Source: Agapetus fuscipes
Lineage: Eukaryota > Arthropoda > Insecta > Trichoptera > Glossosomatidae
Direction of reading: 5' to 3'
DNA length: 64,000 nucleotides
Assembly: GCA_951799405.1 (NCBI GenBank)
Contig: OX637338.1
Span: 2,666,001 to 2,730,000 of the forward strand
A program made the translations under genes and the position numbers. Under the pieces are notes generated by a model that had not been told where the DNA came from, ran no database searches, and saw only the letters and a program-made list of their open reading frames with translations. This document shows, piece after piece, positions 10,665 through 20,154 of the stretch (positions within the stretch are counted from its first letter, which is position 1; each line of letters begins with the position of its first letter).

Positions 10665-11690
10665 GGTAGGTTTCCCTCCCCCTAGATCCCCTTTGCGGGG
10701 GGTGCGATACCAGATAGTGCCCCGAAGTGATAAATAGCCCCAGCTGACAAGGTCTCCTGCTCTCATTTGCTGCGCCCTCCCCGCTCCCCAGCAACCCGGC
10801 CGAAAGAAAATTAGTCAGACATCTTCCTGGCCGACTTTATGACGAATCAGTTATTGTGGTGAGTAGATCGTTCCTTCCGACGTTGTGGCGCTGCTTGGGG
10901 TGAATGGCTTCATAATAGAATGACACAGTGACAAAACGTGACAGAACATCACAATGACAGAACATCACATGAGAAAACATCACTATGACATACAAAAACA
11001 TTAAAATGACAAAACATGGCGATGACAGTACATTACATGAGAAAACATCACTACGACAAAACATGAAAATGACAAAACATGGCAATGACAGTACATCACA
11101 TGACAAAACATCACAAAACATCACAAGTGGATCACAATGACAAAATAAAGTAATGACAGTACATCACATGACAAAACAACACAAAGACAAAACGGCCCAG
11201 AAACAGAACAGAAAACACCATAAACGGCATGAAAAAAAGTAAGACATGAGAAACATTAGAAAATGGATATGTTCTTATCTTTCATGCTCATGTCTCATGT
11301 ACTTGGTACAACTTATAAAAAAAACGCATCCGATAATCATTATTAGATACAAAAAAACAAACTAAGCTGCACATATATTGCAACTTTTTACTGCGCATAA
11401 CGGAGTCGCAAATGGCGTGTGAAAGCAAAATAAATGTTTGAGTTGTTTGAGTTGAACCGTTTATGGTATCTTCTGTTTTAGGTATGTGATGTTTTGTCGT
11501 GATATGTTTTGTCTTTGTATTGTTTTTTGATGTGATGTATTTTCTGCGTTATTTTGTCACAGTAATGTTTTGTCATGTGTTGTGCTGTCATTGTGATGTT
11601 CTACTGTGTATCAGTCTGTCATGTGTCGTTATGTCATGTGTCGTTTTGTCACTGTGCCGTTCTACATGTCACCGAGGTGAATAAGTGTGC
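10665..11690. mobile_element. Foldback-like locus 2 (short TGTCA-type repeats in inverted arms)
   Basis: The left arm (about 10917-11215) consists of degenerate CATCACAATGACAAAACATG units and the right arm (about 11470-11672) of the complementary TGTCATTGTGATGTTTTGTC type. The right outer flank CCGTTCTACATGTCACCG matches, in reverse, the left outer flank of locus 1 (GTGACAGCTTAGAACGG), so loci 1 and 2 are one family. A GC-rich block at 10670-10815 precedes the left arm. No transposase seen. Confidence 0.55.
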
Positions 11691-11913
11691 TGGGGGGTTG
11701 TTTACAAAAACACAATCGTGAAAACATTTTTTTTTTGTTTTCCACTTCAATGTCTCAGAAAATGAAATTTGGCAAAGAACGTTACTTTTTGTGTTTTCGT
11801 CAAAATATTTTAAATTTTACCCGCACTTATGAATGAGTCATATAGAGTAAAACACTAAGCTCTATAATTTAATACGAAAATTACAATGTTGAAAAAATCC
11901 TTGTTAATATTTG

Positions 11914-12103
11914 CGGTCGATAGCTCAGTTGGTAGAGTGCTTGCATTACATGCCGAGAGCTCGGGTTCTGATCCCACCGAGGGTGTCGGAAATGATTTCC
12001 CGTTTTGGTGTTTATTTCAAGCTCAAAATAAAATAACGGCAAGGTTTACTCAGCCCTCGCAAGAAATGAGTACCAGCCCTCTCGAGAGCTGGGAAACTCT
12101 CTA
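11914..12103 (+). mobile_element. SINE1, 3'-truncated
   Basis: A box TAGCTCAGTTGG and a B box mutated to GGGTTCTGATCCC, through GAGTACCAGCCCTCTCG; stops at GGGAAACTCTC before the ACTTCAACTGAAGT hairpin. An AT dinucleotide run follows. Confidence 0.85.
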
Positions 12104-12194
12104 GTATCAAAATATATATATATATAGGGCATCAAATAAATGTGAATAATAAACGTGTTTTCGTTCATATATTTTTTATTATTTACAACAATGC

Positions 12195-12370
12195 CTATAA
12201 TCTATAATCTAAGCTGCAAATATATGTTAACATTTAAGGCTCATATTAAATGCATGCCCACAGACAGGCACATGCAGGTTCGCGCCTTCACATTCTTCAT
12301 GCGTGGATACAAACAAACAAAACCTCACATGAACATAAATCTTGCAACCCCTGTTACCTATCAATCTGGG
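12195..12370 (-). mobile_element. RTE-tail repeat, subfamily C
   Basis: TATAATCTAAGCTGCAAATA to AACCCCTGTTACC, with the subfamily-C markers CATGCCCACAGACAGGCACA. The leader half is gone. Confidence 0.8.
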
Positions 12371-12447
12371 AGCACTTCGTAGTTCTTAGAAAGTTCAACA
12401 TACTTCTTAGAAAGTCCATTTCACCAACTTTTTTTTATATATAGTCG

Positions 12448-13110
12448 AAATTTACACACATTACTCCTCTTCTCCAGAAGCTTCACTGGCTCCGTATACC
12501 GGAGCGCATCGAGTTCAAAGTGTGCACGATGGTCCACAAAGCTTTATTTGGAAAAGCACTCAAATATCTCGCTGATTTAATCAAACCAGTCACCCTCGGC
12601 ATAAAAAGCCTTAGGCCGTTTGTCCACCGCACGCCGTCACCGTCACGTCACCGGGAACGAGATGACGGTGGCGAAGAAGGGGTACATGTAATGTATTTAT
12701 TTTATTGCCTGGTTATAGGCAATACAATACATAACCTATAACAAGCGAAATCGGTCGCGGTGGACAAACGATCGCCGTCACATCAATTAAACTCGGCCCG
12801 AAATAATCTCGTTCTCGGTGACGTGACGGTGACGGCGTGCGGTGGACAAACGGCCTTACACTGCGCTCGGCTGAGACTGGAACCAAATCAAGGATTGAAG
12901 AACCTATAAGAAGAGTTAACACAATATTTGGAGAGCGTGCATTTGCAGGTGCTGGCCCTCTGGCCTGGAACCACCTGCCACATCATGTGAGAGAGCTAGA
13001 GGACCATGGAAAGTTCCGGAATGCACTGAAGACAAGCAAATTTCAGGCATCGTTTGCACCAGCGCCCTTGGAGTGACTACATCACGAAACGGCGCTATAA
13101 AGAAATCATC
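12448..13110 (+). pseudogene. CR1/L2-like LINE C-terminus interrupted by a MITE
   Basis: The frame from about 12454 reads LLQKLHWLRIPERIEFKVC then MVHKALFGKALKYLADL, the C-terminal signature of CR1/L2-type elements (HWLP...RI.FK). After the 242-bp insertion at 12614-12855 it continues with IFGERAFAGAGPLAWNHLP and LEDHGKFRNALK to a TGA at 13074. Removing the insertion and one TTA copy restores the phase exactly, so the MITE landed in an intact frame. A CATCATCATCAT array ends the unit. A second copy of the distal part lies at 34150-34350. The N-terminal endonuclease and the RT are absent: a 5'-truncated insertion. Confidence 0.8.
12614..12855. mobile_element. Harbinger-type MITE with TTA target-site duplication
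   Basis: 242 bp with long terminal inverted repeats: GGCCGTTTGTCCACCGCACG at the left and its reverse complement at the right, extending over more than 30 bp. TTA at 12611-12613 is repeated at 12856-12858. A second internal palindrome lies at 12684-12740 (TACATGTAATGTATT; ATACATAACC). It has no coding capacity. A 3-bp TTA duplication is typical of PIF/Harbinger. Confidence 0.85.
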
Positions 13111-13139
13111 AACTCATCATCATCATCATATTGAGCCTT

Positions 13140-13405
13140 ATTAATAAAAGTATACAAGTGATGTCTGCAGAATGTAACAAATAGGGGTGTGTGTTGTTAC
13201 ATCTTTTCGGTATGTGTTGTAACACGTTGTTACATGTTACTATTGACGTGATGTAAATTGCCTCGCGAGAAATCCCTCCCCATTGTGGATTAGCCGGAAG
13301 CGATATTCCGCTTCCACGCCTTATTGTAACAATGTGTAACACAAGCGGTAAACTTTTATCTATCGCCGGGCGTTGCTTCTCGTAAAATATGATTGCTTGC
13401 GAACA
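13140..13405. other. Unassigned DNA with palindromic GTTACA runs
   Basis: Several GTTGTTACA/TGTAACA motifs (13190-13245 and 13325-13340) form short inverted repeats; no family recognised. Confidence 0.35.
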
Positions 13406-13479
13406 TACAGTAGAGCCTAGATTATCCGAGGTCGCAAGAAAAAAAAAAATTGTCCACCTATACCACTTTTATTGTAACT

Positions 13480-13815
13480 ATGAAAGAAGTATATAAGGAC
13501 AGGAAGAAATGGCGGTTGATCTGTAATGTTGGCAGCTAGGGTTTATTAAAGTGAAATTTGTTTTATATTTTAGTTTTTGATGTCCATATATATTATTATT
13601 TATTGATTTAAAAAAATGTAATTTGTCGTGTATGTTCCTTGACTTGTAGGTTGGTATGCGGCTGACCACCCATACTGTAAAAAAATATTCACTTTGCCAA
13701 TGTCACCCCTTTTTCAGGGAAGGTCGGCAGGAGTTGCAGGGTGTATGTTCATTTGAGATTCGGATTTTTATATTGTAGGACTACATGCGGCATGCTTAAG
13801 CGCAAACTTACAACT
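13480..13815 (+). pseudogene. LINE F1 3' end (5'-truncated, 3' end cut)
   Basis: Begins at the end of the LINE F1 reading frame (GAAAGAAGTATATAAGGACA, GAAATGGCGGTTGATCTG), continues through the 3' UTR and into the RTE-tail repeat, and stops at CATGCTTAAGCGCAAACTTA without the TTAGA array. It establishes that the RTE-tail is the LINE 3' terminus. Confidence 0.8.
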
Positions 13816-13979
13816 CCACAATTTCTGTACATCGTGTGGGTATTTTTTTTTAATCAGTTTTATCACATCTCCAAACGTTGGGAATATAATATGTATGTAC
13901 ATAAATTATGAAAAAAACTACCCACACGATTGACGTTAGTGTGTCTTTTTCATTCAGTATAAAGTCGCTGTGCTTAAAA

Positions 13980-14293
13980 AAACGCAGCTAAGCTACACAT
14001 ATAGTGTAACTTCTTGTCGCGTTACCCCCGAAGGGGTCGCATGTGGCGAGTTGAACCTATTTATTTTTACACGTAAGGGGGCCGGCCTTACGCCAACCAC
14101 TTCAGTTAAAGTGAGGGTTTCCCAGTTCCCAAAAAGGGCTGGTACTCATTTCTTGTGAAGGTTGAGAAGGCTGAAACCTAGCCGGTATTTTATTTTGGGG
14201 TTTGAAATAAAAATCGAAACGGGAAGTCATTTCTGACACCCTCGAGCTCACGGCATGGAATGCAAGCACTCTACCAACTGAGCTATCGACTGG
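13980..14293 (-). mobile_element. SINE1, near full length (minus strand)
   Basis: Reverse orientation from AACGCAGCTAAGCTACACAT to GAGCTATCGACTGG. The region around the B box is partly deleted (GACACCCTCGAGCTCACGGC), so the internal promoter is impaired. Confidence 0.85.
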
Positions 14294-14499
14294 ACTAACG
14301 TTGAAAATACTGGGCCTTACTTAGTTTTAAGCTTGTTTGTCATACAACTTGTGTATGATTTCATTTAAATATGAGTTATAAATTAATACTTACATGAATC
14401 GTGACTGCATAATTGGTAAATAAAAAAACCGTTTCGTGTGACAGTATGCAATGAAGTCCGTATTATCACGATAGGCCGGATAATCGAGGTTCTACTGTA

Positions 14500-14924
14500 T
14501 CGCAAATGTAAAAAAGTGCACGTATTTGTTATTTCACACTCTTGACAGGAATATAACAAACATCGCACGTGCGCGCCAGATTGACTATCACTGTGCCCCG
14601 AGTAGAAAACTTCACACTCAGCCACAGCGTATCACCGTAAAATAAAACTTAAGAAAACTAAAACACTCACCACGAGGCGATGTTTTAGTTATCATGCATT
14701 TTTTAGTGAACGCTACGGTTGAGTTTAAAGTTAAATTTTTATACATGGATTTAAAGGAAAAATTAAAGTATGCAAATACACAGAAATGTATCAAACGATA
14801 AAAAAAAATGTGAGATAAGTCCTTATTCAGCAGTTTCTCGGGTAGAAAAATAATATTACATTTTCCATTTCTTATACTCAAATATGTTTTCTTTTTCATT
14901 CAAATACCTAGTGTGATATACATT
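14500..14924. other. Unassigned DNA
   Basis: An open frame on the minus strand (14618-14899) has no recognisable similarity. No repeats seen. Confidence 0.4.
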
Positions 14925-15009
14925 GTTAAGAATATGTAGTTGTGTGTTGCAGCTTGTCTGTGTTACAGTCTGTGAAGTGTCTCTTAAAATAAATAGATCT
15001 TAGGTACTT
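14925..15009 (+). repeat. Left half of dispersed repeat shared with 4.06-4.33 kb
   Basis: GTAGTTGTGTGTTGCAGCTT to ATCTTAGGTACTT parallels 4078-4157; the right half resumes at 15657. Confidence 0.5.
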
Positions 15010-15092
15010 AGAGGGCTCTTGAGGTGTGATACACACAAAAACAGCGCTCACCAAATAAATCATCCTAATATTATTATTATTATTATTATATA
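15010..15092 (+). mobile_element. SINE2 type-b tail fragment
   Basis: GAGGGCTCTTGAGGTGTGAT, CAGCGCTCACCAAATAAATC and a TTATTATTATTATT array, the same tail as at 26.15 and 53.3 kb. The head and body are missing. Confidence 0.7.
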
Positions 15093-15217
15093 ATTTGTCA
15101 ATTTTTGAAAAGTTTTAGCGGAAACATTGTAGACCTCCATTTTAATTATTAAAAAATGATAACAAACTTTGTTTAGTTCTACTTTATTTATTTTCATTTA
15201 GTTACAAACAAAAATAA

Positions 15218-15262
15218 CGAGTTGTGACCGGTTTCGGCCTCTTGGCCATCCTCAGAGAAACT
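15218..15262 (-). ncRNA. Hammerhead-like ribozyme core, left arm
   Basis: Minus strand: CTGAGGA, one extra T, stem GGCC-AAGA-GGCC, GAAA, then ACCGGT and C at the expected cleavage site. ACCGGT is a palindrome, so stem III would have to form between two molecules. Stem I is weak (AGTT/AACT with an internal loop). Confidence 0.5.
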
Positions 15263-15536
15263 GAAATCTTAAAATAATGGGAGACTATATAAAGCAAAAT
15301 TAATATTATACATACAGTAGAATTAGGAGAAATATGAAAAATTATAAAGAATAGCTTTGTGAATTTATCAAGTTGTATACTTGACATTGAATTGATCAAG
15401 TTGTATACTTGACAAGTAGTATACAACTTGATAAATTCACAAAGCTATTCTTTATAATTTTTCATATTTCTCCTAATTCTACTGTGTGTATAATATTCAT
15501 TTTGCTTTATATAGTCTCCCATTATTTTAAGATTTC

Positions 15537-15582
15537 AGTTTCTCTGAGGATGGCCAAGAGGCCGAAACCGGTCACAACTCGT
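15537..15582 (+). ncRNA. Hammerhead-like ribozyme core, right arm
   Basis: Mirror copy of the core at 15218: CTGAGGA at 15544-15550, the stem II pair GGCC/GGCC, GAAA at 15564-15567 and GGTC ending at 15573. Confidence 0.5.
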
Positions 15583-15656
15583 TATTTTTGTTTGTAACTA
15601 AATGAAAATAAATAAAGTAGAACTAAACAAAGTTTGTTATCATTTTTTAATAATTA

Positions 15657-15721
15657 TATAATTTGTATTTGATATTTGTATTGTTCAAGTGTTTGGTCAG
15701 ATGTTCTAGTAAATTCTAGTA
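15657..15721 (+). repeat. Right half of dispersed repeat shared with 4.06-4.33 kb
   Basis: ATAATTTGTATTTGATATTT then TTGTTCAAGTGTTTGGTCAG and GATGTTC match 4160-4216. Confidence 0.45.
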
Positions 15722-16587
15722 TAGGGTAATTGCAGTGGTAGGAAAAACGGTTTAATATACTATGGTTGTGTAGAGCACATTTCAATGATCACGACCATGT
15801 ATTTTTTAAGTAGTAAAATAAAGATTTCATTCTTAATTTTCAAAAATAAACTGCCGAGAATTTGAATCCCTCCAAAACGCAGCGAGGCCGGCTAGCCACG
15901 CTGTGACGTCAAAAAGACGTAGATGGAGCCGACAGTCTTTCAATTTTAAAGAACTATAATTTAAGAACTTAGCCAGATATAATTTTTCTAATTAATTTTC
16001 TAAACGCAGATGCATTTAAAAAAATGTATTCTATCATTTTATGAAAAAAAAACTATGTGAAATTACCCTATTCTAGCATGTAAAGAACAGTACCTTCATT
16101 AATCGCATTGTCTCTTCGACGTGCTGATGAATAGTAGGAATATCTTCTTTTTTTTTTTTTTGATTACTTAAATAAAAAATTAAAGCAACAGAATTATTGT
16201 AAAGTTTCTTAGCAATGTACCTTTCTGCTACATAATTGCCATGGTTCTTTCCATTCAGCCCCTTGATCCGCCTTTTCGTTGTATCCTTCACGGAACTCTG
16301 ATATAAGGTCTCTAAATGAAGCGATAAAGATTCCACATTTCATTTCGGAAACTTCCTTCGTATCGCTTTGTATCAAGCCCCGCAAACCTCTTGGTATTAA
16401 TTTTAAAAGCTCACATCTCATGGATTGTGTCTACGTCGTTAGTAGACACAACATACCCGAGTATAAAAATGCGTAAATACTCAACCATCACGTAAAAATA
16501 AAGGATTTATTTAAAGTAAAGCCTTCACTAGAGACGTTGTTGTTTTTTCCATAGATTTCCTTTCTACGCGATGATTTGAGTATGGAC
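15722..16587. other. Unassigned DNA
   Basis: Short frames on both strands (16073-16476) overlap each other and show no known domain. No repeats recognised. Confidence 0.4.
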
Positions 16588-16688
16588 GCAGTGATACACA
16601 GCAAATTCATGGCTCAACCGCCACCTGACGTGAATTTCCCATACAAAAAAATGAGCCATGGATCAGCTATGAATCAAATGTGTGCGTT
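16588..16688. mobile_element. TATTCAC-family MITE, degraded ends
   Basis: GATACACAGCAAATTCATGG, CGTGAATTTCCCATAC and AGCCATGGATCAGCTA match the copy at 5.1 kb (about 80%); the terminal TATTCAC motifs are mutated. It abuts a LINE frame. Confidence 0.55.
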
Positions 16689-17095
16689 TGAAAATTTATA
16701 ACCCTTTGTTGGTTAGAGTTAAGAATGAATGGGTAAAGAAAAAATGTTATTTGAAAGAGGATGTGAAAGTAAAGGTACAAAAGAATGTGATGAGATGGTT
16801 TGGGCATGTGGAAAGAATGAATGATGATAGACTGACAAAGTTAATTTACAAAGGTAGTGTGAAAGGAAAAAGAGGTAAGGGACGACCGAGAAAAGTATTG
16901 AGTGATCAGATTGTGAAAGAATGGGACATACGAAGCGAGCGTAAAAGAAGAAAATGCATGAAAAAGGTGATGGATATGAATGAATTGGAAGAGTAATAAT
17001 ATGTAAGGAAAGGAAGATATGGAGGCAGCTCTGCAGAGGCTCTGGACACCCCTAGCGGAATGGCGACAGAGTTACAGTTACACTTAAAGGCATGT
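16689..17095 (+). pseudogene. RTE-like LINE C-terminus (family F2)
   Basis: A 104-codon frame ends at 16996. The LINE-like part contains VMRWFGHVERMNDDRLTKLI, GKRGKGRPRKV and IRSERKRRKCMKKVMDMNEL. This is the C-terminal RWFGH.ERM / GRGRPRK signature shared with LINE F1, at roughly half identity. Coding is followed by a 3' UTR (GGAGGCAGCTCTGCAGAGGC, GACAGAGTTACAGTTAC) whose copies lie at 34651, 37700 and 39618. RT and endonuclease regions are missing; this is a 5'-truncated copy without internal stops in the shown part. The computed start of the frame (16682) lies in the MITE, not in the LINE. Confidence 0.8.
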
Positions 17096-17224
17096 GAATT
17101 TCTGGATGATAGTACGTATTGAATACTGGCTGTACACTCTTGACAAAAGGATTTTTTCCACAGAAGAGAGGCAATAATACATTCAACAACAGGGCCGAAA
17201 TATTTTTGTTTGTTTTTTTGATCG

Positions 17225-17310
17225 ACATCAAACTCCACACGATGTATTTCGAGAGTATTCTACACGTTTCCTATAAATTCAGTCAAAATTGGATGAGCGA
17301 TTTAGCCAGG
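17225..17310 (+). repeat. Dispersed sequence shared with 36.06-36.13 kb
   Basis: ATTCTACACGTTTCCTATAA and ATTCAGTCAAAATTGGATGA occur in inverted orientation near 36075-36125. Family unknown. Confidence 0.45.
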
Positions 17311-17314
17311 TATG

Positions 17315-17391
17315 GGGAGCAATTTTTTGGAGCAACCCTGTTTCACGGAAAGCCGGCAAGAGTTAAGGGTGCATGATCAATTAACCCCCGT
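17315..17391 (+). mobile_element. RTE-tail repeat split by Harbinger insertion
   Basis: AACCCTGTTTCACGGAAAGC, CGGCAAGAGTTAAGGGTGCA up to GATCAAT. The next repeat bases (GATTCGTGG...) resume at 18547 after the transposon, so the empty site can be read. Confidence 0.7.
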
Positions 17392-17824
17392 ATTCACGAT
17401 CAAAACTGGCACTTACTTAAGGGCAAACTAGCGCTTAGATTGGGGAAATTCATTTCAAGAACAATACTTAAGGTAAAATTAGCACTCAAGCGCTCCAAAA
17501 ACTAGCACTTAGGTAAGTAAGGTCGACACGTATATTAACCAACGCTTAAGCGCTGTCAAAATATTCCGTCATATTTCATTGTTATCACATTTTTTGTTTG
17601 ATTGTGAATTTACATGAAAAAATGAATTCTTACTATAAACATGATTTTTACAAGTGTATTAACATTGTTTTGACGAGTTCATTTACATTGCTTGACCATC
17701 AGAATTGGGTTTGTTCTCCGGTATGGTCTAGGACCATACTGCAATGACAGATGAACTGTCAAAATATTCCACCGCATTTCATCAGCACATTTTTTGTTTG
17801 GTTGTGAATTATTTACATAAAATA

Positions 17825-18020
17825 ATGAATTCTTTCGATACAGTTGACTTCAACGAGAATAATAACATTGTTTTGTTCAAAAATAGTGTCCCAAGAAAAT
17901 ATATCAGAGACTGTAAAGACCCATTTAGGTACGTATTACGAAGAGGAAGAATTTAGAAGACGTTTTTGATTGAAAAAATGCGTCGTTCTGTATACAGTTT
18001 TGCCGTTGCTCATTGAGGGT
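17825..18020 (+). pseudogene. Harbinger transposase N-terminal remnant, frameshifted
   Basis: From the ATG at 17825 the frame contains VPRKYIRDCKDPFRY. The matching continuation YEEEEFRRRF begins at 17937 in the next frame, followed by a stop and VLYTVLPLLIEG. The pattern RDC.(D/N)PF...Y.EEEFRRRF...LPLIE is characteristic of the region before the DDE domain in animal Harbinger transposases. A one-base frameshift and a stop kill it; the DDE domain is deleted. Confidence 0.65.
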
Positions 18021-18123
18021 TGCAAAGCCAACAATTTCTTCGATCTGTTATTTTATCTTCTATTACAGGTTTTTCTTTAATCAGAGCCACCAGCAGCTCC
18101 TTTTCCGCTGGAGAAAACAACAT
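18010..18123 (-). pseudogene. Harbinger Myb/SANT-like protein N-terminus, truncated
   Basis: The minus-strand frame starts with ATG at 18123 and has 37 codons: MLFSPAEKELLVALIKEKPV, then IEDKITDRRNCW and a stop. The F(S/T).AEKELL..L(I/V)...P(I/V)IEDK.TD pattern is the start of the Myb/SANT-like DNA-binding protein that Harbinger elements carry as a second gene. It is cut by the internal deletion. Confidence 0.65.
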
Positions 18124-18546
18124 ATTTTTGGCGCTGAAATCGATCAAAACACTTTACATTGGATATTACATAAATGTATTTTTAAAAACTAATAGAAATT
18201 GTAAACACACAAATACGTACTTACGGTTTACTTAAATTAGTAATTGCGTTATACGTACTTATTTGTTGTCAAGTTTTATGCAAAGCTGATATGACATTGA
18301 AATTTGAAAGAGGCGGCAATGATAAGAGTGAAGTACGCCGAATATCGGTCGGAAGGTACTGACCAATTACAGAGCTGGGTTTTTTCGAGAGCCAATGACA
18401 AACCCGTACGTCTCCTGGGGGTTGGGCACTACGCTGATTACTGCTGTTCTTTGTGAAACAAAACGCTCCAGAATGTCGACCCTTGAGTAAGTGTAGCGCT
18501 TGAGTAAGGCACTTAAATCAGTTTTGATCGTGAATACGGGGGTAAG

Positions 18547-18582
18547 ATTCGTGGTATATTTTTTAATACATGTGAAAAAAAA
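18547..18582 (+). mobile_element. RTE-tail repeat continuation
   Basis: GATTCGTGGTATATTTTTTA follows the second TAA and aligns with the GATTCGGATTTTTATATT step of intact copies. Confidence 0.55.
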
Positions 18583-19115
18583 CGTAATCTTTTGTTGATG
18601 TTACATCACTATAATGATCTAGCGCACACGTCATAGCATGTCAATGATTTTTTCACCAAAAAAATGACAAAGAATGGATGATGAAATAAATATTTGAACA
18701 ATAAAATTTAAAAAAGTCAATTGAAACTGTGTTTATTTATTTAATATTATTTAATAAAAATAACTATTTTTTTACAAATATGTAAAACGTCGACAATTTT
18801 AAATGGACCTCGTACAGAAACAGTAAACGTTCCCCTAATTGCCGTAGATCTTATATAATACTGACATATAATAATGTGGGTACTGGAGCGGATTTTAAAA
18901 CGACCTAACCACATGTGGAAAACTCATTTCGTACAATAATTTCTAAAGCTCCTTGTAAAATATTTCAGTCGCTAGAATTGCGAAAGCCTGTAATGTCCTC
19001 AAACGGTTTATTGGCACGGAAATGGAAAATAATAATAATACCAAATGTTTCCATGTTTATTTATATCTTTTCATTCATATTTAATGGTTATTAATTATTA
19101 AGAACCATTCCTTAC
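18583..19115. other. Unassigned AT-rich DNA
   Basis: No feature seen. Confidence 0.4.
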
Positions 19116-19297
19116 GTCTAGTGGCAGCACTTTGGACTCGTAAATGGAAGGTTGTGGGTTCGAATCCCGGCGGAGCACAAAAAGATATTTACATTTTCAA
19201 AAATGCTCCTCACTGGGTAACTAACAAAAGGTCCATTCAGATTTACAGCAATTGGATCTTGCTTAAGAATTGGCGCATTGTAGCGACGAAAAAAAAG
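19116..19297 (+). mobile_element. SINE2, 3'-truncated
   Basis: A box GTCTAGTGGCAGCACTT and B box GGGTTCGAATCCC, then GGCGGAGCACAAAAA, to TTGTAGCGACGAAAAAAAA where SINE1 begins immediately. Confidence 0.8.
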
Positions 19298-19298
19298 T

Positions 19299-19790
19299 CC
19301 GGCCGATAGCTCAGTTGGTACAATGCTTGCATTTCATGCCGAGACCTTGGGTTCGAATCTCACAGAGGGTGTCAGAAATGATTGCTCGTTTCGGTGTTTA
19401 TTTCAAACCCAAAATAAAAATACCGGCAAATAAGTTTACTAAACCTTCACAAGAAATGAGTACCAGCTCTTTGGGACCTTTACCTTTAGTACGAGTTGCA
19501 AAACTTGAGAAAAGTAAAGTTTACGGAAAATATTAAAGAGTGATTTCTCCCAAAATCTGCCGTTTTTGTTTCTTACACTTTATGGTCTTAGCAAAAGAGT
19601 TACAGTGATGAAGAAAATCAAGTTCAAACAAACAAAAACGGCAGATTTTGGGGGAAATCACTCTTTAATAATTGCCGTAAACTTTACATTACTCAAGTTT
19701 TTCAACTCGTACTAAGGGTACAGCTCTTCGGGATCTGGATACACCCCGATTTTAACTGAAGTGGTTGGCGGAAGGCCAAATAAAAGATGT
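19299..19790 (+). mobile_element. SINE1 interrupted by a TA-flanked MITE
   Basis: Head with A box TAGCTCAGTTGG and B box GGGTTCGAATCTC; the body is broken at 19492 and resumes at 19719 (CAGCTCTTCGGGATCTGG) to GGCGGAAGGCC. Part of the CAGCTCTT-GGGA segment is present on both sides of the MITE, more than a simple TA duplication would give. Confidence 0.8.
19493..19718. mobile_element. Tc1/mariner-type MITE, copy 1
   Basis: 226 bp with long TIRs (CCTTTAGTACGAGTTGCAAA at left; the right end is the reverse complement of CCCTTAGTACGAGTTG) and TA on both sides. The interior has inverted AAAAACGGCAGATTTTGGG arms. The second copy at 46838 is in the other orientation. Confidence 0.8.
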
Positions 19791-20154
19791 ATGTTAATAC
19801 TTTTTACGTAGTTTTTATCTATTATCTTTTTCTATGAGTCGTATTGTAAAACGTGTGATAATAATGTTGAAAATTAATTACTTTTCCGATTCATATATTT
19901 TTGTGAACAGATTCATTCAAAATTCATTATGCAATGTTTAAAAATCAATAATACTAATTACCGTAGCGGTTATTTCTGTGTATCAATACATTTACAAATT
20001 AATATTCAAAGAGTCATTGTAACACGGAATACAATGGCTGGAAATAAACTACATAGCTAACAATTATTTGGAGTGCCTTTTGTAAAATGTATAATTGAAA
20101 AAAATATCTCATTTTTTGGGATTGTGATACGAGTATTTCCAGTGTTGCGGTTGC
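19791..20154. other. Unassigned AT-rich DNA
   Basis: Nothing recognised. Confidence 0.4.

Larger units (their letters stand above)
13408..14497. mobile_element. pogo/Tigger-like element remnant with nested insertions
   Basis: The left terminus CAGTAGAGCCTAGATTATCC and the right terminus (reverse complement CAGTAGAACCTCGATTATCC) are flanked by TA on both sides (13406-13407; 14498-14499), the hallmark of the Tc1/mariner superfamily. CAGT.GA.CCTC..TTATCC is the classic pogo/Tigger end. The interior is mostly later insertions: the LINE 3' end at 13480-13815 and SINE1 at 13980-14293. No DDE transposase remains. Confidence 0.75.
15143..15656. mobile_element. 514-bp foldback with hammerhead cores in both arms
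   Basis: Two arms of about 235 bp are near-perfect reverse complements (left about 15143-15390, right about 15412-15656), separated by a short AT-rich spacer with three copies of AAGTTGTATACTTGA. The two 62-74-codon frames in opposite orientation (15202-15426 and 15409-15597) encode the same residues because they lie in mirrored arms; they are not genes. Each arm has a CTGAGGA...GAAACCGGTC core. It sits inside an older dispersed repeat. Inverted paired termini are compatible with a Penelope-like solo repeat pair, but no RT/GIY-YIG coding is present. Confidence 0.7.
17395..18543. mobile_element. PIF/Harbinger internal-deletion derivative, TAA duplication
   Basis: 1149 bp. The terminal inverted repeats CCCCCGTATTCACGATCAAA are perfect over 24 bp, and TAA flanks both ends (17392-17394; 18544-18546). 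Subterminal AGCGCTTA/TAAGCGCT motifs repeat several times, as expected for transposase-binding regions. Inside are the start of a transposase-like frame (plus strand) and the start of a Myb/SANT-like frame (minus strand) that run into each other. This is the expected product of one internal deletion joining the two Harbinger genes. It cannot encode an active enzyme. Confidence 0.85.

Noticed and set aside
15202..15597. Two facing frames encoding the same 60-residue sequence
   Set aside because: They lie in the mirrored arms of a foldback; the identity comes from the inverted repeat.
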